Assembly (NCBI GenBank): GCA_028752905.1
Contig: JAQNBH010000004.1
Location: 31,054,475-31,118,474, forward strand
DNA: 64,000 bases
From: Cladorhizidae sp. MBARI D1340-BT2
Taxonomy: Eukaryota; Porifera; Demospongiae; Poecilosclerida; Cladorhizidae
Reading direction: 5' to 3'
Under the pieces are notes generated by a model. The model worked only from the letters and a program-made list of their open reading frames with translations, was not told the origin of the DNA and did not search any database. Shown here piece by piece: positions 13,395 through 25,732 of this stretch. A program made the position numbers and the translations under genes. Position 1 is the stretch's first letter. Each line of letters starts with the position of its first letter.

Positions 13395-14798
13395 TTACTG
13401 AACATAAATCTCTACCACTTCAATGGCAATGTCTTCATCACCTCTGTCTTGATCACGACACACCCTCATCTCTATATCATCAGTGGTAGGCTGTGTAAGT
13501 TGCTTGTAGAACCATGCAGAAGTGTTGAAGGAGCAGCATGTGTTAGTAGGACCACAACCAGCTCCATCCCACAGAGGATAATAGGCATGGAAGATTTTAG
13601 CAAAACCACCTGAGGCAGCTGTATCACAGAAATAATCTTCACTCACAAATGGTGGAATAATTAGAACACTTGATATAGAAGGGTTGATGTATGGACATTT
13701 ATACTTATAATTCAAACTATCCTCATTAAGAGCAGCAGCAAATGTTCAGATGTGGTCTCTTGGCCGTCCATAAGTTAGACTTACACTATCCACATAATAG
13801 GTGTCTATGTTTGGTTGCTTAGTCTGATGGCTAGCAGGCTTATTAGAGGTCACAAAAGCATCTGGAGATCCCACCTGGTAGGCTCTGATTCTTCCACACA
13901 CCTTAGAGTATTCAACACCACTCACACTGAATGTATCCGATGAAAAAAGTGGTAGATCAGAGTTCTCTGTACCACATGGAGTTGTCCTCAGCATGAGACT
14001 ACTAAGACACTGAGTATTGGTGTCTGTTATGTCCAGTTCAGCCACTCTCATCTACCCTCCAGTGATATTACCACATGACCTGGTCATGTCGCAGTAGACA
14101 TTAATAGAGGAGCCATTGGAGGATCTGACACGATACATGCCTGAGGGAGAAGAGGGAGAAACTCGCACAATAGCAGCACAAGAAACGAATGTACGTCCAG
14201 TTTCATTTAAGACATCCACAAGAAGAGCCTCTTGAGTTATGTTATTATCTCCAGTAGCTTTGGCAATGATTTGATTAACAAAGCTGTGCTGGATGGATAT
14301 GCTGTTAGTAATGTTTTCAAACTGGTTGCTCACCTCATTATCGAAACTCTGTAACTGCAAAGCTAGCCTGCTGACATTAGCACTGAGTCTATTATTAAAT
14401 GTATCAATAGTGCTCTTTAACATTTGAACACTTACAGTCAGCTCAGAGATGTTGATAGAGTTGGCCATGATGATAGGTGAGGTTGACTGGAATAGAGCTA
14501 CCTCAGCATTGAGCTTGGAAATATGCACAAATGCAGCAATTAAAGCTCCACCTGCTGCAGTGAGGAAAGAAACAGCTACTAGTAGAGCCCAGATGCACTT
14601 TACTCCACATTTTCTGCTCTTTGTAAGATCTTTCTTTTTTCTGTTTTTAACATCATTTTCTATGTAGCAGGAAGATAGAATGGAGGTAGTAGTTGTGTTG
14701 TTGACTACCAGATATATAGGAGTAGTTGAATAGCAAACGTTGTCCTGCAGATCATAAGTGCAGTCAAACTCTTTAGCTACACAGCACTCATCTTCAAA
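13395..14798 (-). pseudogene. Fibrinogen-like-domain type II membrane protein, last exon (left copy)
   Basis: Minus-strand frame from a possible acceptor (…TATAATAG) near 14,798 to the stop at 13,397. In order it encodes: a Cys-containing N-terminal part; a basic patch (NRKKKDLTKSRKCG); a hydrophobic segment (WALLVAVSFLTAAGGALIAA) that fits a signal-anchor; a Ser/Asn-rich coiled-coil-like stretch with NIT and NVS glycosylation sites; and a fibrinogen-like domain beginning SCAAI…GMYRVRSSNGSSINVYCDM. The domain continues with CCSFN, AWFYK, DIEMRVCRD and EIVEIYVQ-like blocks. Two codons that should be Trp are stops: TAG at about 14,051 (GG*MRV) and TGA at about 13,745 (HI*TF). No first exon was identified upstream. 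Similar proteins form large sponge families (my knowledge). Likely a surface or lectin-like protein before it broke. Confidence 0.75.
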
Positions 14799-16944
14799 CT
14801 ATTATAGAACAGCTAAAGAGAAAAGTGTATGCACCCAACAGCACTTGAATTATATATCCTCCTAGAATGCTGTTGTGGAGCAGTGATCAATACCTTATAA
14901 GGGAACAGGACTGGAACAGGAAGTATTGTTGAAGTCGGACAGCCACACCCCATGTAAGAGCCAAGGGGCACATCAAGACACTATAAGATGTTCTGGGGGA
15001 GGTTTTTGGGGTCTTGAGACCCTCCCTCTCCTACAGCTCACTTATTTAATAGTTGATAGAGCACCTACCACTATGCTTTATCACCTTGCTATACCTAGAC
15101 ACTAACAGCATGTATCAACGTTATACTTTACAATATCCAGTATATATCACTGTATAATAATTTTATTTACACCCCTACCTGTGAAGTAACTCCCTGACAT
15201 ACCAGTCCAAATGAGATAACCATCTATTATAAGACCAATCTCCATGTTTTGTAACAGGAATCTCCACACAAAGACAAAACCTCCAGTAATTTGGAACTGA
15301 AAAATCTATAAAGTTAACCATGCATTATATGACATTAATCACGAATTGTTCATAAATGATATATTTTTACACCCTGCAAATATTTCTGATATGACCATCC
15401 AGAACACAATACATGATGGACCTTTTAAGGCTGTGCAGCCATAAATGGGCACATACTTGTTAACAGTTGGTATGGATGACAGAGGAGGATATAGGATTTT
15501 GAATAGGACAGGTGGGATGGATTAACATCCACCCAAAATTAATAACAAGAAGGGTGCAATAGCAAACCCTGCAAAAACTGACTAACAAGCACATCTGAGT
15601 TTCCCATATTTCATCAAGATCTGGAGCATGTTGTCATGTATAACTACCGTCAATGTCATGGGGGCTCATCATTTGCACATGCAAATATAAAATTTGCTTC
15701 TATGGTTTCATGCAATGGTTATCCATCGAAGATCTACAACTTGGTTGATCACAAATATCTGAGCAGCACCCCCACTACTAACTTTTTAATATACAATGTA
15801 TAAAGCATCACTGAGAAGGCTAGCCACAATGAATATATTGCAGTGTTCAATAGAGTGCTTGATTGCTGTGAGAAAGCTATAGCTACAAGCCCCGGCTGTA
15901 TAATAGCAGCTACTAGTCTAGGATAGGACCAAAGACGAAATTACAGAGCTAGTTACATGTACTAGTTTTCCAAGTAGCCTATACCAGACATGATATATTT
16001 CCCAGCTGTGAAAAAGAATCCATGTGTACTTCCAGAATAAAAATGAGGAAATGCTCATGTTCATGTTTTAATGAAGGGCATAGGAGTGGCAAAGCTAAGC
16101 AAACAAAGCAGTGTGAGGGAATATGGTATATGTTGGAGATCCAATATTTTCAAGACAGGCTGCTACAGGTAAATATCAGGTAAGTTTTTAGGAAGAAAAC
16201 AAAACAATTATGCATGTAGTGCTGAACAATAATCTTCATATTGCCCAGCTTCAGACCTAGTTTTGCATGTAAGACCTCTACCAAACCACTTAGATTATAA
16301 TAAGGTCTGATGGATGCTGCCGAAATAACCACTTGTTCAGTCAGGCCCTTGAATACTTGCTACCTTAGATCAAGTTTGGCATCTACTTTTATTAGGAGCC
16401 CTCCATCCCTTCCTTCTCCTTCCAAGTCTCACTAGGCAGACTCATACATGGCATGCACACACGGAAATGTGGATTCTGGTCTAACCCATGCTGTTTGGAC
16501 AAGACACTCTCTTTCCATGGATGGAATTTGCTAGAACTGGTTGATGCTATTAGCCAGAAGGAATTATCACCTCACACCAAAAAATGATAGTTGAAGTCCT
16601 AGAGAATTACTAGAGAATTATCATTCCCACCAGTCTTAAGTGCATGTAGAAAACCATGAATCCCGGTGCACACGTGTTTGTGTATATGTATGTATGTGTT
16701 GCATGTGTATGTAGTTGCCAACAGACTTTTCAGTTGAGCGATTGGTAAAGTTTCTGCCACAGGAATATTCAGCCATGTGAATTATAATGTGTTATTTACA
16801 CCTTACACCACAATGCACGTGTCACCCGAATTCTAAAGGACAGAAAAAACAACCATGCAAAACTGACCTTCTGGTACTAAGGGAATTCACTAGTTATCAC
16901 TTTACAAACATACAAGTCTACATAAAGTACATCATTGGAAAGCT
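14799..16944. other. Upstream of fibrinogen-domain gene; no further gene seen
   Basis: Sequence from about 14,010 to 15,930 is missing from the right arm; 15,940-16,865 is shared with 37,605-38,995. I looked for a first exon of the fibrinogen-domain gene and could not place one with confidence. A short GTATGTATGTGTTGCATGTGTATG tract lies at 16,680-16,712. Confidence 0.5.
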
Positions 16945-17394
16945 TGTTAGAGTCTCCAAATACAAGAGACCTAACAGATACCAACCTTGGTAATTCGCTG
17001 CCATCAAAGTCTCTCCCTAACTTCTTCTAGCTAAACCCTAAGCTTGACAAAAGAGTTTTAGATCTTAAGTAGCTTATATTAAAACAACAGTCGAGTAGCA
17101 GAATATGAAGATAGGATGAGACTGCTCAAGCCTGGACAGCAGAGGGGTTTAAATACCCTGGCTTTCTCAGCTTATGGTGTTGATAACATTGCGAGAGTAG
17201 TAGAATTACTGTATGTCCCTACAGGACTTATCTAAGAATGTGAGATGATATCATGATTGTCCTATGTGTTGATAGTCTGAGATCATGAGTTCTAGCTCTA
17301 TTTATGAATTCTACCTACTTCTATTTATAGATTCTATTTATAGTTTGATCTTTGCAGGGTCTGCAGCCAGTCAGGGCTGAGGCCTGACAAAGCT
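16940..17394 (+). mobile_element. Solo LTR, family A, second copy with 5-bp TSD
   Basis: LTR 16,945-17,389 (445 bp), starting TGTTAGAGTCTCC and ending GGCCTGACA. It is flanked by AAGCT on both sides (16,940-16,944 and 17,390-17,394), a perfect target-site duplication. It lies in the opposite orientation to the LTR at 10.4 kb, so the two cannot be ends of one element. The mirror copy is about 33,482-33,933. Confidence 0.9.
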
Positions 17395-17524
17395 CTTGAA
17401 ATGAGCCATCTCCTGTTACCAAAATTACAAAAAAGTTATGAAGGTTCCAAAAAAATTTTTTTGACGGTTTACCCCCTTAATTAAATTCATCTTGCTCTAT
17501 TTGATTTTCATCAGTGTCAGTCCA

Positions 17525-17785
17525 GTATACATATACATATATTTTTTGAAAAAACTACTAGCTATATACACACACACACACATGCATACACAAATATTCA
17601 CACAGACACACACACACATGCAGCACACACCACTTACTAATTGGTGTGTATGTGTATGCATGTGTGCATGTGTGTGCTGCATGTGTGTGTGTGTCTGTGT
17701 GAATATTTGTGTATGCATGTGTGTGTGTATGTATATAGCTAGTAGGGGTTTTTTCTTCAAAAAATATATGTATATGTACAGGATG
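17525..17785. repeat. CA/TG tract forming a ~110-bp-arm palindrome
   Basis: CA-rich sequence at 17,565-17,632 is followed by its own reverse complement in TG-rich form at 17,642-17,735. The flanking ATATATTTTTTGAAAAAAC block is also inverted on the far side. The arm can therefore fold into a long hairpin centred near 17,637. The right arm (33,195-33,345) keeps only one half of it. Confidence 0.85.
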
Positions 17786-17989
17786 GGGACAGCGTAGTTC
17801 AGTTACTTGAGTCATGTGGTTGGAGGAGGTCAAGTTAGGCCAGAGGAAATGAAATTATTGCTGTTTGAAACTTCATTCAACTGAAAATGAAACAAGCCTT
17901 ACTTGGTATAATTTGAAATTTATCCCAAACTTCGCATTGATATCTGCCCAGCTTATGGACAGACTTGGAAGAAAGAAACCCTAAGAATC

Positions 17990-19160
17990 AACTGGATGGT
18001 GGAGTTAGAAAAAGAATTTGATGATTTGAAAAAAGAATTGTCGGATAAACCTGTGCTAAGTACTCCAGATTTTGGTTGACCATTCATATTACAAACCGAT
18101 GCATCACAGAGAGGTGTAGCTGCAGTACTAGGCCAACATTCCCTGTGTTGTGGTGGATAAGAAAGAACAAGTCAAAGCTTGCCACAATGGCATAGACATG
18201 GTCACTTTGGGAGTCACAACACAATTAGCAAGATTTGTCTCATTCAAATCTATGCTTGGTTAGCTAGAGTGCTCTCTCCATGGGTTAGTCCATGTCAGAG
18301 AAGAGCAAAGAGCTTTTTTCAGTTAAAAAGGAGAACAATTTTCTACAAAAGGTGTGGCATTAAGTTCTAAAATGAGTATATAGAATATTTCTTAATGTTA
18401 AATATGAACTGAATGTGCCCATATTGACAAGACTGAGCTTTTTGAGATAGGTTTTCCTTAACAAACAAAAATCTCCCAAATTGAGCACAAAAAAAGCTTC
18501 TTTTGATTAGAATGAGATTTTTGAGACTGCTTTTTATATGAATATTTTATGAGCTCATTTCCTTTTCAAAAAGGAGGTGGAGCACCACCTGCCTCAACTC
18601 ATGACAGAGTTAAAATATTACTTGGACAATCTTGGCATTTAGTTTAGCATTTCTGTTGTAAACCATTATGTTTCATTTTCATCTGTGAAGGTTTCTGAGA
18701 AATATTGGTGGAATGAAATCATAAATGAAGTTGGGGAATATTGCAGAGGTGTGGTATATGTCAGAGGGCAAACAATGGTTACATCTGATACTTAATTTGG
18801 AGCAAACTTGGTATTGACATAATAGGCGAGTTGATACATTGAGCGTTGTTCTTATCTTGCAATGAATCATGCTATATTAATACATATACCTCTTACTGCC
18901 CATTTAGTGGATTTTTTAACTATGTAATCATTAGAGGTCCTTATCCTGAATTGCAGTCAGAAAACAAATATGTCAATATTGTTACCGATTACTTTTCTAA
19001 GTGACCTGAAGTGGCACCTCTTTCTGACAAGAGTGGTTGGTGTAACTGGTTTTCTTTTTTCTGTCTTTTGTCGGCATGGATGGCCAAAGACAACCATATC
19101 TGATGAAGGGAGGAAATTTGTTAATGCACTGCCAATAAATCACACTTTAGCATTACAGTT
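17990..19160 (+). pseudogene. Decayed Ty3/Gypsy pol fragment (RNase H and integrase)
   Basis: Three pieces can be read. Near 18,020-18,140 is an RNase H start with FDDLKKELSDKPVLSTPDFG and LQTDASQRGVAAVLGQ. Near 18,150-18,370 is the integrase zinc-binding region beginning DKKEQ and CHNGID, heavily frameshifted. Near 18,960-19,130 is an integrase core piece with VNIVTDYFSK and HGWPKTTISDEGRKFVNAL, whose Asp residues fit the first two catalytic positions. RT is absent. The zinc-binding part is shared with the right arm; RNase H and core are left- or centre-only. Family differs from the INT-first remnant at 3.4 kb. Confidence 0.75.
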
Positions 19161-19389
19161 CAATTAATCTAGTTGAAGCTTTTGGGGGGAATGTAATTTA
19201 CACTTATGCATATACATATACGAATGTACTGACACAGGCTATATGATGGTTAAAAAAAAAACCCTTTCAGCTGATTGAAAATTTTAGGTTAACCATTCTA
19301 ATTGGCCCAATGTATTTTAACTTTTTCAGGGCCAGTGAAAAATGAACAATATACAATGTAATTTATATAGAGATGAAAATGTGGGGGGA

Positions 19390-21475
19390 AATTGGCAGAG
19401 TGCTCAAGTGCTGCTCAGGTTGCGAGTGAAGGTTCTAGCTATGGCGATGTTCCTGATGATTTGCGAAGCCAGGATGTTAGCTCCAGAGTAAGTCGGACTA
19501 CTTTTCAGTCCACTACAGCCTCCTCTTCTTGGGCCATAATTATATATGTCCAGTTTGCAAGAGATCTATACATGTGACTCTGTGTAGTGTTTGCAAAGTT
19601 CACGGTCGAATTGACAGCAATTGTTTGGGCTCCCGATCTTCTCCCACACTCGATGGTCTCAGGTTTCCAGTGGTGATGAACATCTTCCCATTCTCAGAGT
19701 GATTCTCCTCATTTGTTTGAGCTTCCAAAACCCTTCAGTTAGAACCCCCAGAAGATTGCCACGTGCTTCTAGAAACTCAGCAGCATCTAAGTTAGCTGCC
19801 ATTCTTGATGAAGTTTCCTCTCATACTAATGTTGACAAATGGGATCGCCTTTTTAATTTTTATCTCGCTGTTTTAGAGTCCAAGGGGAAGGTGGGTACCT
19901 CAGAAACCTTGTTTCTTACATCAACTGATTAATCCTGTCCGAATCCAATCTCTCACCAACCTCTGGGCACTATCACTCCACCACTCAGCTTGACCCCTTA
20001 AGGTCTCTGGCTAAGCAGGTTGCATCTAAGCTTGAATTTGTTGCAGGATAAACATCATCCACTTCATGTAAATTCAGTCATTCCTCCAGCTCCAATTATT
20101 GGTGATAATATTAACATTACACCTTTTGAAGTTTTACCTTCAGTAGTGGCTAAGGCCATTCACTCTTTTCCTTGTGGATCTGCAGGAAGGCCAGATGGGT
20201 TACGTCCTCAAGGATATGATCAAAAAGTCTGCTGATCCAGATGATGGTGGTCCCTTACATCTTGCAGCCCTGACTGATTTCATCAATACAGTGCTGTTGA
20301 GAAAAACTCCAGATTCTGTTCACCACTTCTTTTTTGGTGATTGTCTCGTTGCCTTGAACAAAATTTATGAGGGTATGAGACCCATAGCCATTGGCTGCAT
20401 GCTTAGACTCCTGGTAGACAAATGTACAAGCTTTCATATGAAGCAGTCTATGATGCTCTTCTGTCACCTCTTCAGTTGGGGTTCGGGTTACATATTGGAG
20501 CTGAACTATCGTCCATGCTGCTCATAATTTACAGCCAGGCCATATCTTCCTGAAGCTTGAATTTCGTAATGCATTTAATTCGATTCATGGGGACAAAATG
20601 TTATCTGCTGTTGGAAGAGCTTGCCCCTGATTTGCTCCTTTTGTCCATTCAGCTAATGGTGCTCCATCATCCCTCTTTTTTGGAAATGAAACAATTCAGT
20701 CATCTCAACAAGGTGTTCCCTTGGGTCCAGTTTTGTTTTGCTTCACTCTTCACAAGGCCACTCAGATTGGTATCCGAATTTCATGTGTTTTATTTGGATG
20801 ATGGCATCTCTAGGCCTCCAAATGGATGATGATGTGATCAGGGTGGCTACTGGTTTGCGTTTGGGTGTTCCTCTCTGTCATTCCCACAGTTGTCTGCAGT
20901 GTGGATCCCAGGTGAATCAGTTAGCCACTCATGGCCTCTGTTGTAAGAGTCAAGGTCATTTTTTTAGGCATGCAGCTATTAATGACACTGTTCACAGATC
21001 TCTTGCTTCAATAAATATTCAATAAATATTCCCTCTCACGTGGAACCTTCAGGTATATCTCGCTCAGATGGCAAGTGGCCTGATGGAGCTTCCATTGTCC
21101 CCTAGAAGATTGGCCGTATTCTTGTGAGGGATGCTACCTGTGTGGACACCTTTGCCCCTTCCTATGCCAACCTACTGTCTGAAGGTCCTGGTGTAGTGGA
21201 AAATAGAGCTGAGTCCACGAAGAAGGAAAAGTATGCCAATATTGCTGCTACCCATCCCCCCCCCCCCCAAAACCCACTGGAGTGTTGAGAGTGGAGGCAT
21301 CTGTGTTCTTTCGGGATTTGGGAGGCCGTCTCAAGGTAGAATCCAATTAACCACGTTCCCATCATTTTCTCCTTTACAGAATTTTAATTGCCATCCAGCA
21401 TGGGAACATGCTAGCTGTGCTCAGTATCAGACAGTTTATTTAGGTTGTTTATTGTTTTGTTGCGTTATAATGTAA
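19390..21475 (+). pseudogene. Decayed non-LTR retrotransposon with restriction-like endonuclease (R2/NeSL-type)
   Basis: Broken frames give, in order: an N-terminal zinc-finger-like region near 19,535-19,615 (YICPVCKRS…CSVCKVHGRID); an RT start near 20,150-20,520 (AIHSFPCGSAGRPDGLRPQ, then FFFGDCLVALNK and GMRPIAIGCMLRLLV); the RT active site near 20,785 (VFYLDDG); a Cys/His cluster near 20,880-20,960 (CLQCGSQVNQLATHGLCCK followed by RHAAINDTVHRSL); and a nuclease motif region near 21,070-21,165 (GLMELP…GRILVRDATCVDTFAPSY). In this family the last part fits a PD-(D/E)XK endonuclease. Many stops and frameshifts, plus a C-tract at 21,251-21,263, make it dead. An orphan piece of the same tail lies at 58,480-58,556. 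Confidence 0.75.
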
Positions 21476-21479
21476 CTAG

Positions 21480-22010
21480 CATGTGTTAATTAGGTGTTAA
21501 TGAACTCATTATATTATTATCATTGCCATCATTAATATCATTATTTTTATTTTTATTATTAGTAGTAGTATAGAAATAGTACTGGTAGTAGTATTTATTT
21601 ATTGTTAATTTTTTTTGTTTTTTTTAAATATATATTTTATATTTTTATTTGATTTATTATTATTTTAATTTAATTTTTTTATTATATTTATTACATGATT
21701 TTTTTTTAATTGCATTTATTTTTAATATAATAAACAATGACAACAACCAAACAACTCAACAACCAAACAACCATAATAATAACAACAACAACAATGATAA
21801 CAACAACAACAATGATAACAACAACAACAATGATAACAACAACAACAATGATAACAACAATAATAATAACAACAAAAATAACAATAACGCAACACAACAA
21901 TATTAATAACTATAACAAAAATAATAACAACAACAATAATAAAAACAATAATAATACCAACAACAATAATAATAAATAATAACAATAACAATAATAATAA
22001 TAATAATCTT
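21480..22010. repeat. AT-rich and (AAC)n(GATAAC)n low-complexity tract
   Basis: ATT/TTTA-rich sequence up to about 21,730, then AAC-based repeats including four near-identical GATAACAACAACAACAAT units at 21,790-21,855, then AAT. It follows directly after the non-LTR element. Confidence 0.9.
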
Positions 22011-23036
22011 TTGTTGGCAGGTTAACATGTGGTCTGGGTTTTACAGGCAGCTAATAGAGTATATAGCATGCATTGACAGGTCACAAGATCATTGGGGGTG
22101 CAATGCCCCCCCCCCCCCCCCCCCCCCTAGAGCCTACCCTGCCTTATTACACAACCATAATTCATATCTTGGCTCTTTTTTCGTGCCTGCCTTATACAAA
22201 AAAGCCCAATTGATATGTGCACTAGTCTGTCCATTTCAAGGTTCTGCCTGTCTCACTCCAATCTCTTGACAGAGGGTAGGGGATAAATGATACCGCTATT
22301 GATCGTAGGCTTATTACATGAGTCACTATACCAATTCACCAGTGTTGTATATCAATATCTTGCCGCCCTAGTCTTAAGGAATAACACTACAAAGTGCCTA
22401 AACTGAATATTAAATCCAATGGCTTATCCATTGGCTGTAGCCAAAATTCCCTCAAGACCCAGGCCTAGATTATCATTAGCCACTAGCAACCAAAATAGTT
22501 TCAGTGTGACACAGGAAAATTCTAAACTAGATATTAACTTTCACGTAGCTTAATCCCAAAACTTGTTTAACACAAACCTTGTTGGCTTCTCTTATCAGTT
22601 GGCAGTATGCACTGCCTTGGTAAATCCACACAAGCAATTGCCTGCAAAGCAAGACTGGGTTCCCTTTGCTGTGAAAGAGAATGTGCAGTTGTTACGCTAT
22701 CTTATCAGGGGTGGATCCAGTAATTTTAGATTGGGGGGGTTGATGAACTACTCACGGCCATAGCCACGGGGGTTTCCATGTTGCCTGGAAATCCTTTCTT
22801 TCCTGAATCATGATCAGATCATTAATCATTTTGCAAGAAAGCACCGTCCTGCATTTCTCTTGGCAATTATATAACAAGACATATCATCACCAGCATTATT
22901 ATAACAAGAAATGTAAAATTGAACATGGTATCCTTTAAAAAGAATTGTGAGTAATAGTGCAAGTGCTCAGGAAACCCCCTTACTTATTCCGGGCTATGGT
23001 CCTGGCTGCCTGCCTACTAACAACCTAAGGAAGATG
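22011..23036. other. No gene; homopolymer C tract and orphan hAT-like end
   Basis: A C-run lies at about 22,107-22,128. At 22,706 a CAGGGGTGGATCCAGTAA terminus, followed by TTTTAGATTGGGGGGG, is nearly identical to the hAT end at 23,037 and points the same way. This suggests a nested or truncated relative. No coding region is supported. Confidence 0.5.
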
Positions 23037-23279
23037 CTGGGGTGGATCCAGGAATTTTAGAAGGTACAGGGGGGGGGGGGGGGTGCAGGGGTGGAGAACT
23101 AGCCCATGCACACTGTACTGTGTAATATTTATCAGCTTAAAAGAAGAGCAACTAAAGATAAACAGGAAACTATTTTCAGTCAATAAATAGTGAAGCTTGA
23201 AAGAGCCTTCTCGGGTGACACTGCACAAAAGCATGGTAGATATCATCAACTGACACTCTCACTCCATAGTTCATGGCTA

Positions 23280-25641
23280 TTACAGCAAAATCAGAAAAGT
23301 GTTGTTCAACCTTGTATATGTCTTTATCCTCCTGAGTAAACTAAATGATCGTTCTGCTTCAGCACTGGTGATAGGCAGAGTGCAAGCAATGACTAGTAAG
23401 CAATGAATGTTTGGGAAAGTATCAGAGTCACAAGAGCTAAGAGCTAGGAGAAGATTGTTGGGGATGGTAGCCTCATCTTTGTCTCCCTTATGCTCCCACA
23501 ATGATTGCCATCTTCTTAGTTCACTTTTGAGAGACAAGGAACATGGAAGATCTTGTTCCCAGTACAGAAGGTCATCTATATGTTGTGATAGTTGAACACT
23601 CGGATTGCAGTTGCGCACTGAAGGCACAAGGCACAAAAGCATATGACTTTGTTTTCCCTCACCTTGAAATCTTTCCTCCAACTGGTTAATGAATGAATCC
23701 AGCACTGGTATAGCAATGACTCTCTTGTAATGCTCTTTTGCTGATTGACTTGGAGTGTTGCTTCGATTCCGTTGAATGCTTGTCTTTCTTGGAACACTCT
23801 CACTCACACCAATTGACTCAGCCAGTTCAAGTACCTCACAATACCACAAGCTAAAAACGGTGTCAATACTCTCTTTCTGAGGGTTTTCAAGCACCCAATC
23901 GCTTCAGAACTTTGTTATAGGCATCACATATATCTTGATCCTGCTTCTGAAGTTTTGAAGCAAGTATTTTTACTTCATCAAGAACATTCTTGGTGATTAT
24001 AAAAACAGCAAGAGTTTGAAAAGAAGAGAGAGCAGCTTTCAGACCTTGTGCTTTCACTCTTGTCTCAGTATCCCAATTCCAGCTCCCATCTGATGAGCCT
24101 AAATTTGGGTAATCAGTAGGACACAAAATGGCATCTAAGAAAGTGATAAGTGGCTCATACATTTCAAGAAGCATTTCAAAGCATGTATGTCTCTCCACCC
24201 ATCTTGTCTTACACATTCCTGGAAGCTTTCTTGCTTTTGAAGAAGGCAAGAATTCTTTGACTATAAGTTCAAAAAGGTTTTGTCTCTTAGGGCTGTGAGC
24301 TAAAAAGAGGGGTGCTTCATTTATAACTAAAATCAAGTTTCGTACTTCCTGAATAAGACATGCTCTTAATTGAAAGATTAAGGCAGTGTGAGTAGCAGTG
24401 TGTGTACAGAGCTAGTGGGCTGACCTCCTTGACTTTAGATTGAACTCCTGCAATGCCGGATGACATCACAGATGCTCCATCATAAGCTTGCCCTCTAATT
24501 CTACAGGGATCTAAAGAAACTGAAGGACTAGAAACTGTTTCAAGAATCTTTCTTGAAATGGATGAAGCATTGGCTCGGTCCAAGTAGACAAAGCTAATCA
24601 GGCACTCCTTGATATGTGGATCAGTGGGGGAGGACAGATCAACATACCTGAAGCACACAGAAAGAATCTCTTGATTAGAATGAGGATCTGTGGCTTCATC
24701 AGCAATGATGGTGAAAGGCAATTTTTTTTCTCGGAGCTGTTCAGTTATATGCTCTCTAATTTTAGATGCATATATGTGAATAACCTCTTTTGAATGGTCT
24801 TGCTGGTATACTTCGCGTTCCTTTTAGCTGAGAGAAGGTGTTTGTGTAGGAGCTTATCTGTCTTAGCCAAAAGCTGAAGTGTGGCTACAAAATTGCCCCT
24901 GTTGAGATCTTCATCTGAGAAATCCACTCTGTAGTCAGAGTGGCCACTGAATGGCAGTGCTTGCTTTGCCAAAAACTCTACAGCCAAAACTATTTGCTGG
25001 AGAGCATGCCTGTTCTCTTCAGCTTGTTGGTTGCTCTGTTTCAATAGCCTTGTATCACTGGTTGGTTAAAATTTCTGAGAAAAAGGTCTACCCTCTCAGC
25101 TGCACAGCAATGCATTTGAGTCTGATCATGGCATACAATTACACCATCCTTGCCAAGTGCTTTTGAGTTTGGTTTCTGGTATGGGGAAAAAACTAACAAA
25201 CCAGAACGATTGCCAACACCAGAAACACTGCCTCTACCCGGCTGCCCTGGAAAAACTATACAATATCTGCAAAGACCACCTGCAGAACAGTGCTGTATGA
25301 AAGCCAAGGAAATTGTACTAACCATCCAAGCTGGAAGGATACACTCCAGGTTTTTCCTACTTTGGTAACCTGATATGATGAAGATGATCAGAAGAAGAAT
25401 GTTTGGAATGATGAGAAAGATATTGCTTCTTACGATCATCTGGGATATTATTTGCTAATGACCTAAGCTTATCCCAGTTACCTTGAGCGGCTTCAACTAT
25501 TGTCCCTAAGTCCACCTGTCCACTAGTTGACGGAATTACACTAAGTGATGTAGTTATCGTATCAATTATTGCTGAGCATAACTGAGAAACAGTAGTTGGC
25601 ATTGACAAGGAAGAGCTCGATGTAGTGGTTGTGACTGTCAT
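23280..25641 (-). pseudogene. hAT transposase with TTF-type zinc finger and DUF4371-like core
   Basis: Minus-strand frames in order: an N-terminus starting at the ATG at 25,641 (low-complexity Ser/Thr); a TTF-type zinc-finger region at about 25,390-25,060 (CRYCIVF, then RVDLFLRNFNQP); an all-alpha part (25,044-24,745); a catalytic-core part with IADEATDPHSNQEILSVCF and RGQAYDGASVMSS (24,721-24,317); a stretch with KLPGMCKTRWVERH (24,336-23,887); and a C-terminal hAT dimerisation region with FPNIHCLLVIACTLPITSAE and ERSFSLLRRIKTY (23,894-23,280). The reading frame changes about four times (near 25,400, 25,042, 24,730 at a T8 run, 24,325 and 23,890), so no functional transposase can be made without correction. 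Close in layout to P52rIPK/ZMYM-like hAT proteins. Confidence 0.85.
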
Positions 25642-25732
25642 TGATGGTGATTGAACAAATAAATCTATATATCAGTTGGTGCACTAGAGTTACCATCATC
25701 AGCAGTCGTTGACACAGGGATATGGGACCCAG

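Noticed and set aside
10369..17389. The two family-A LTRs as ends of one ~7-kb LTR retrotransposon
   Set aside because: They are in opposite orientation and each has its own distinct target-site duplication, so they are independent solo LTRs.
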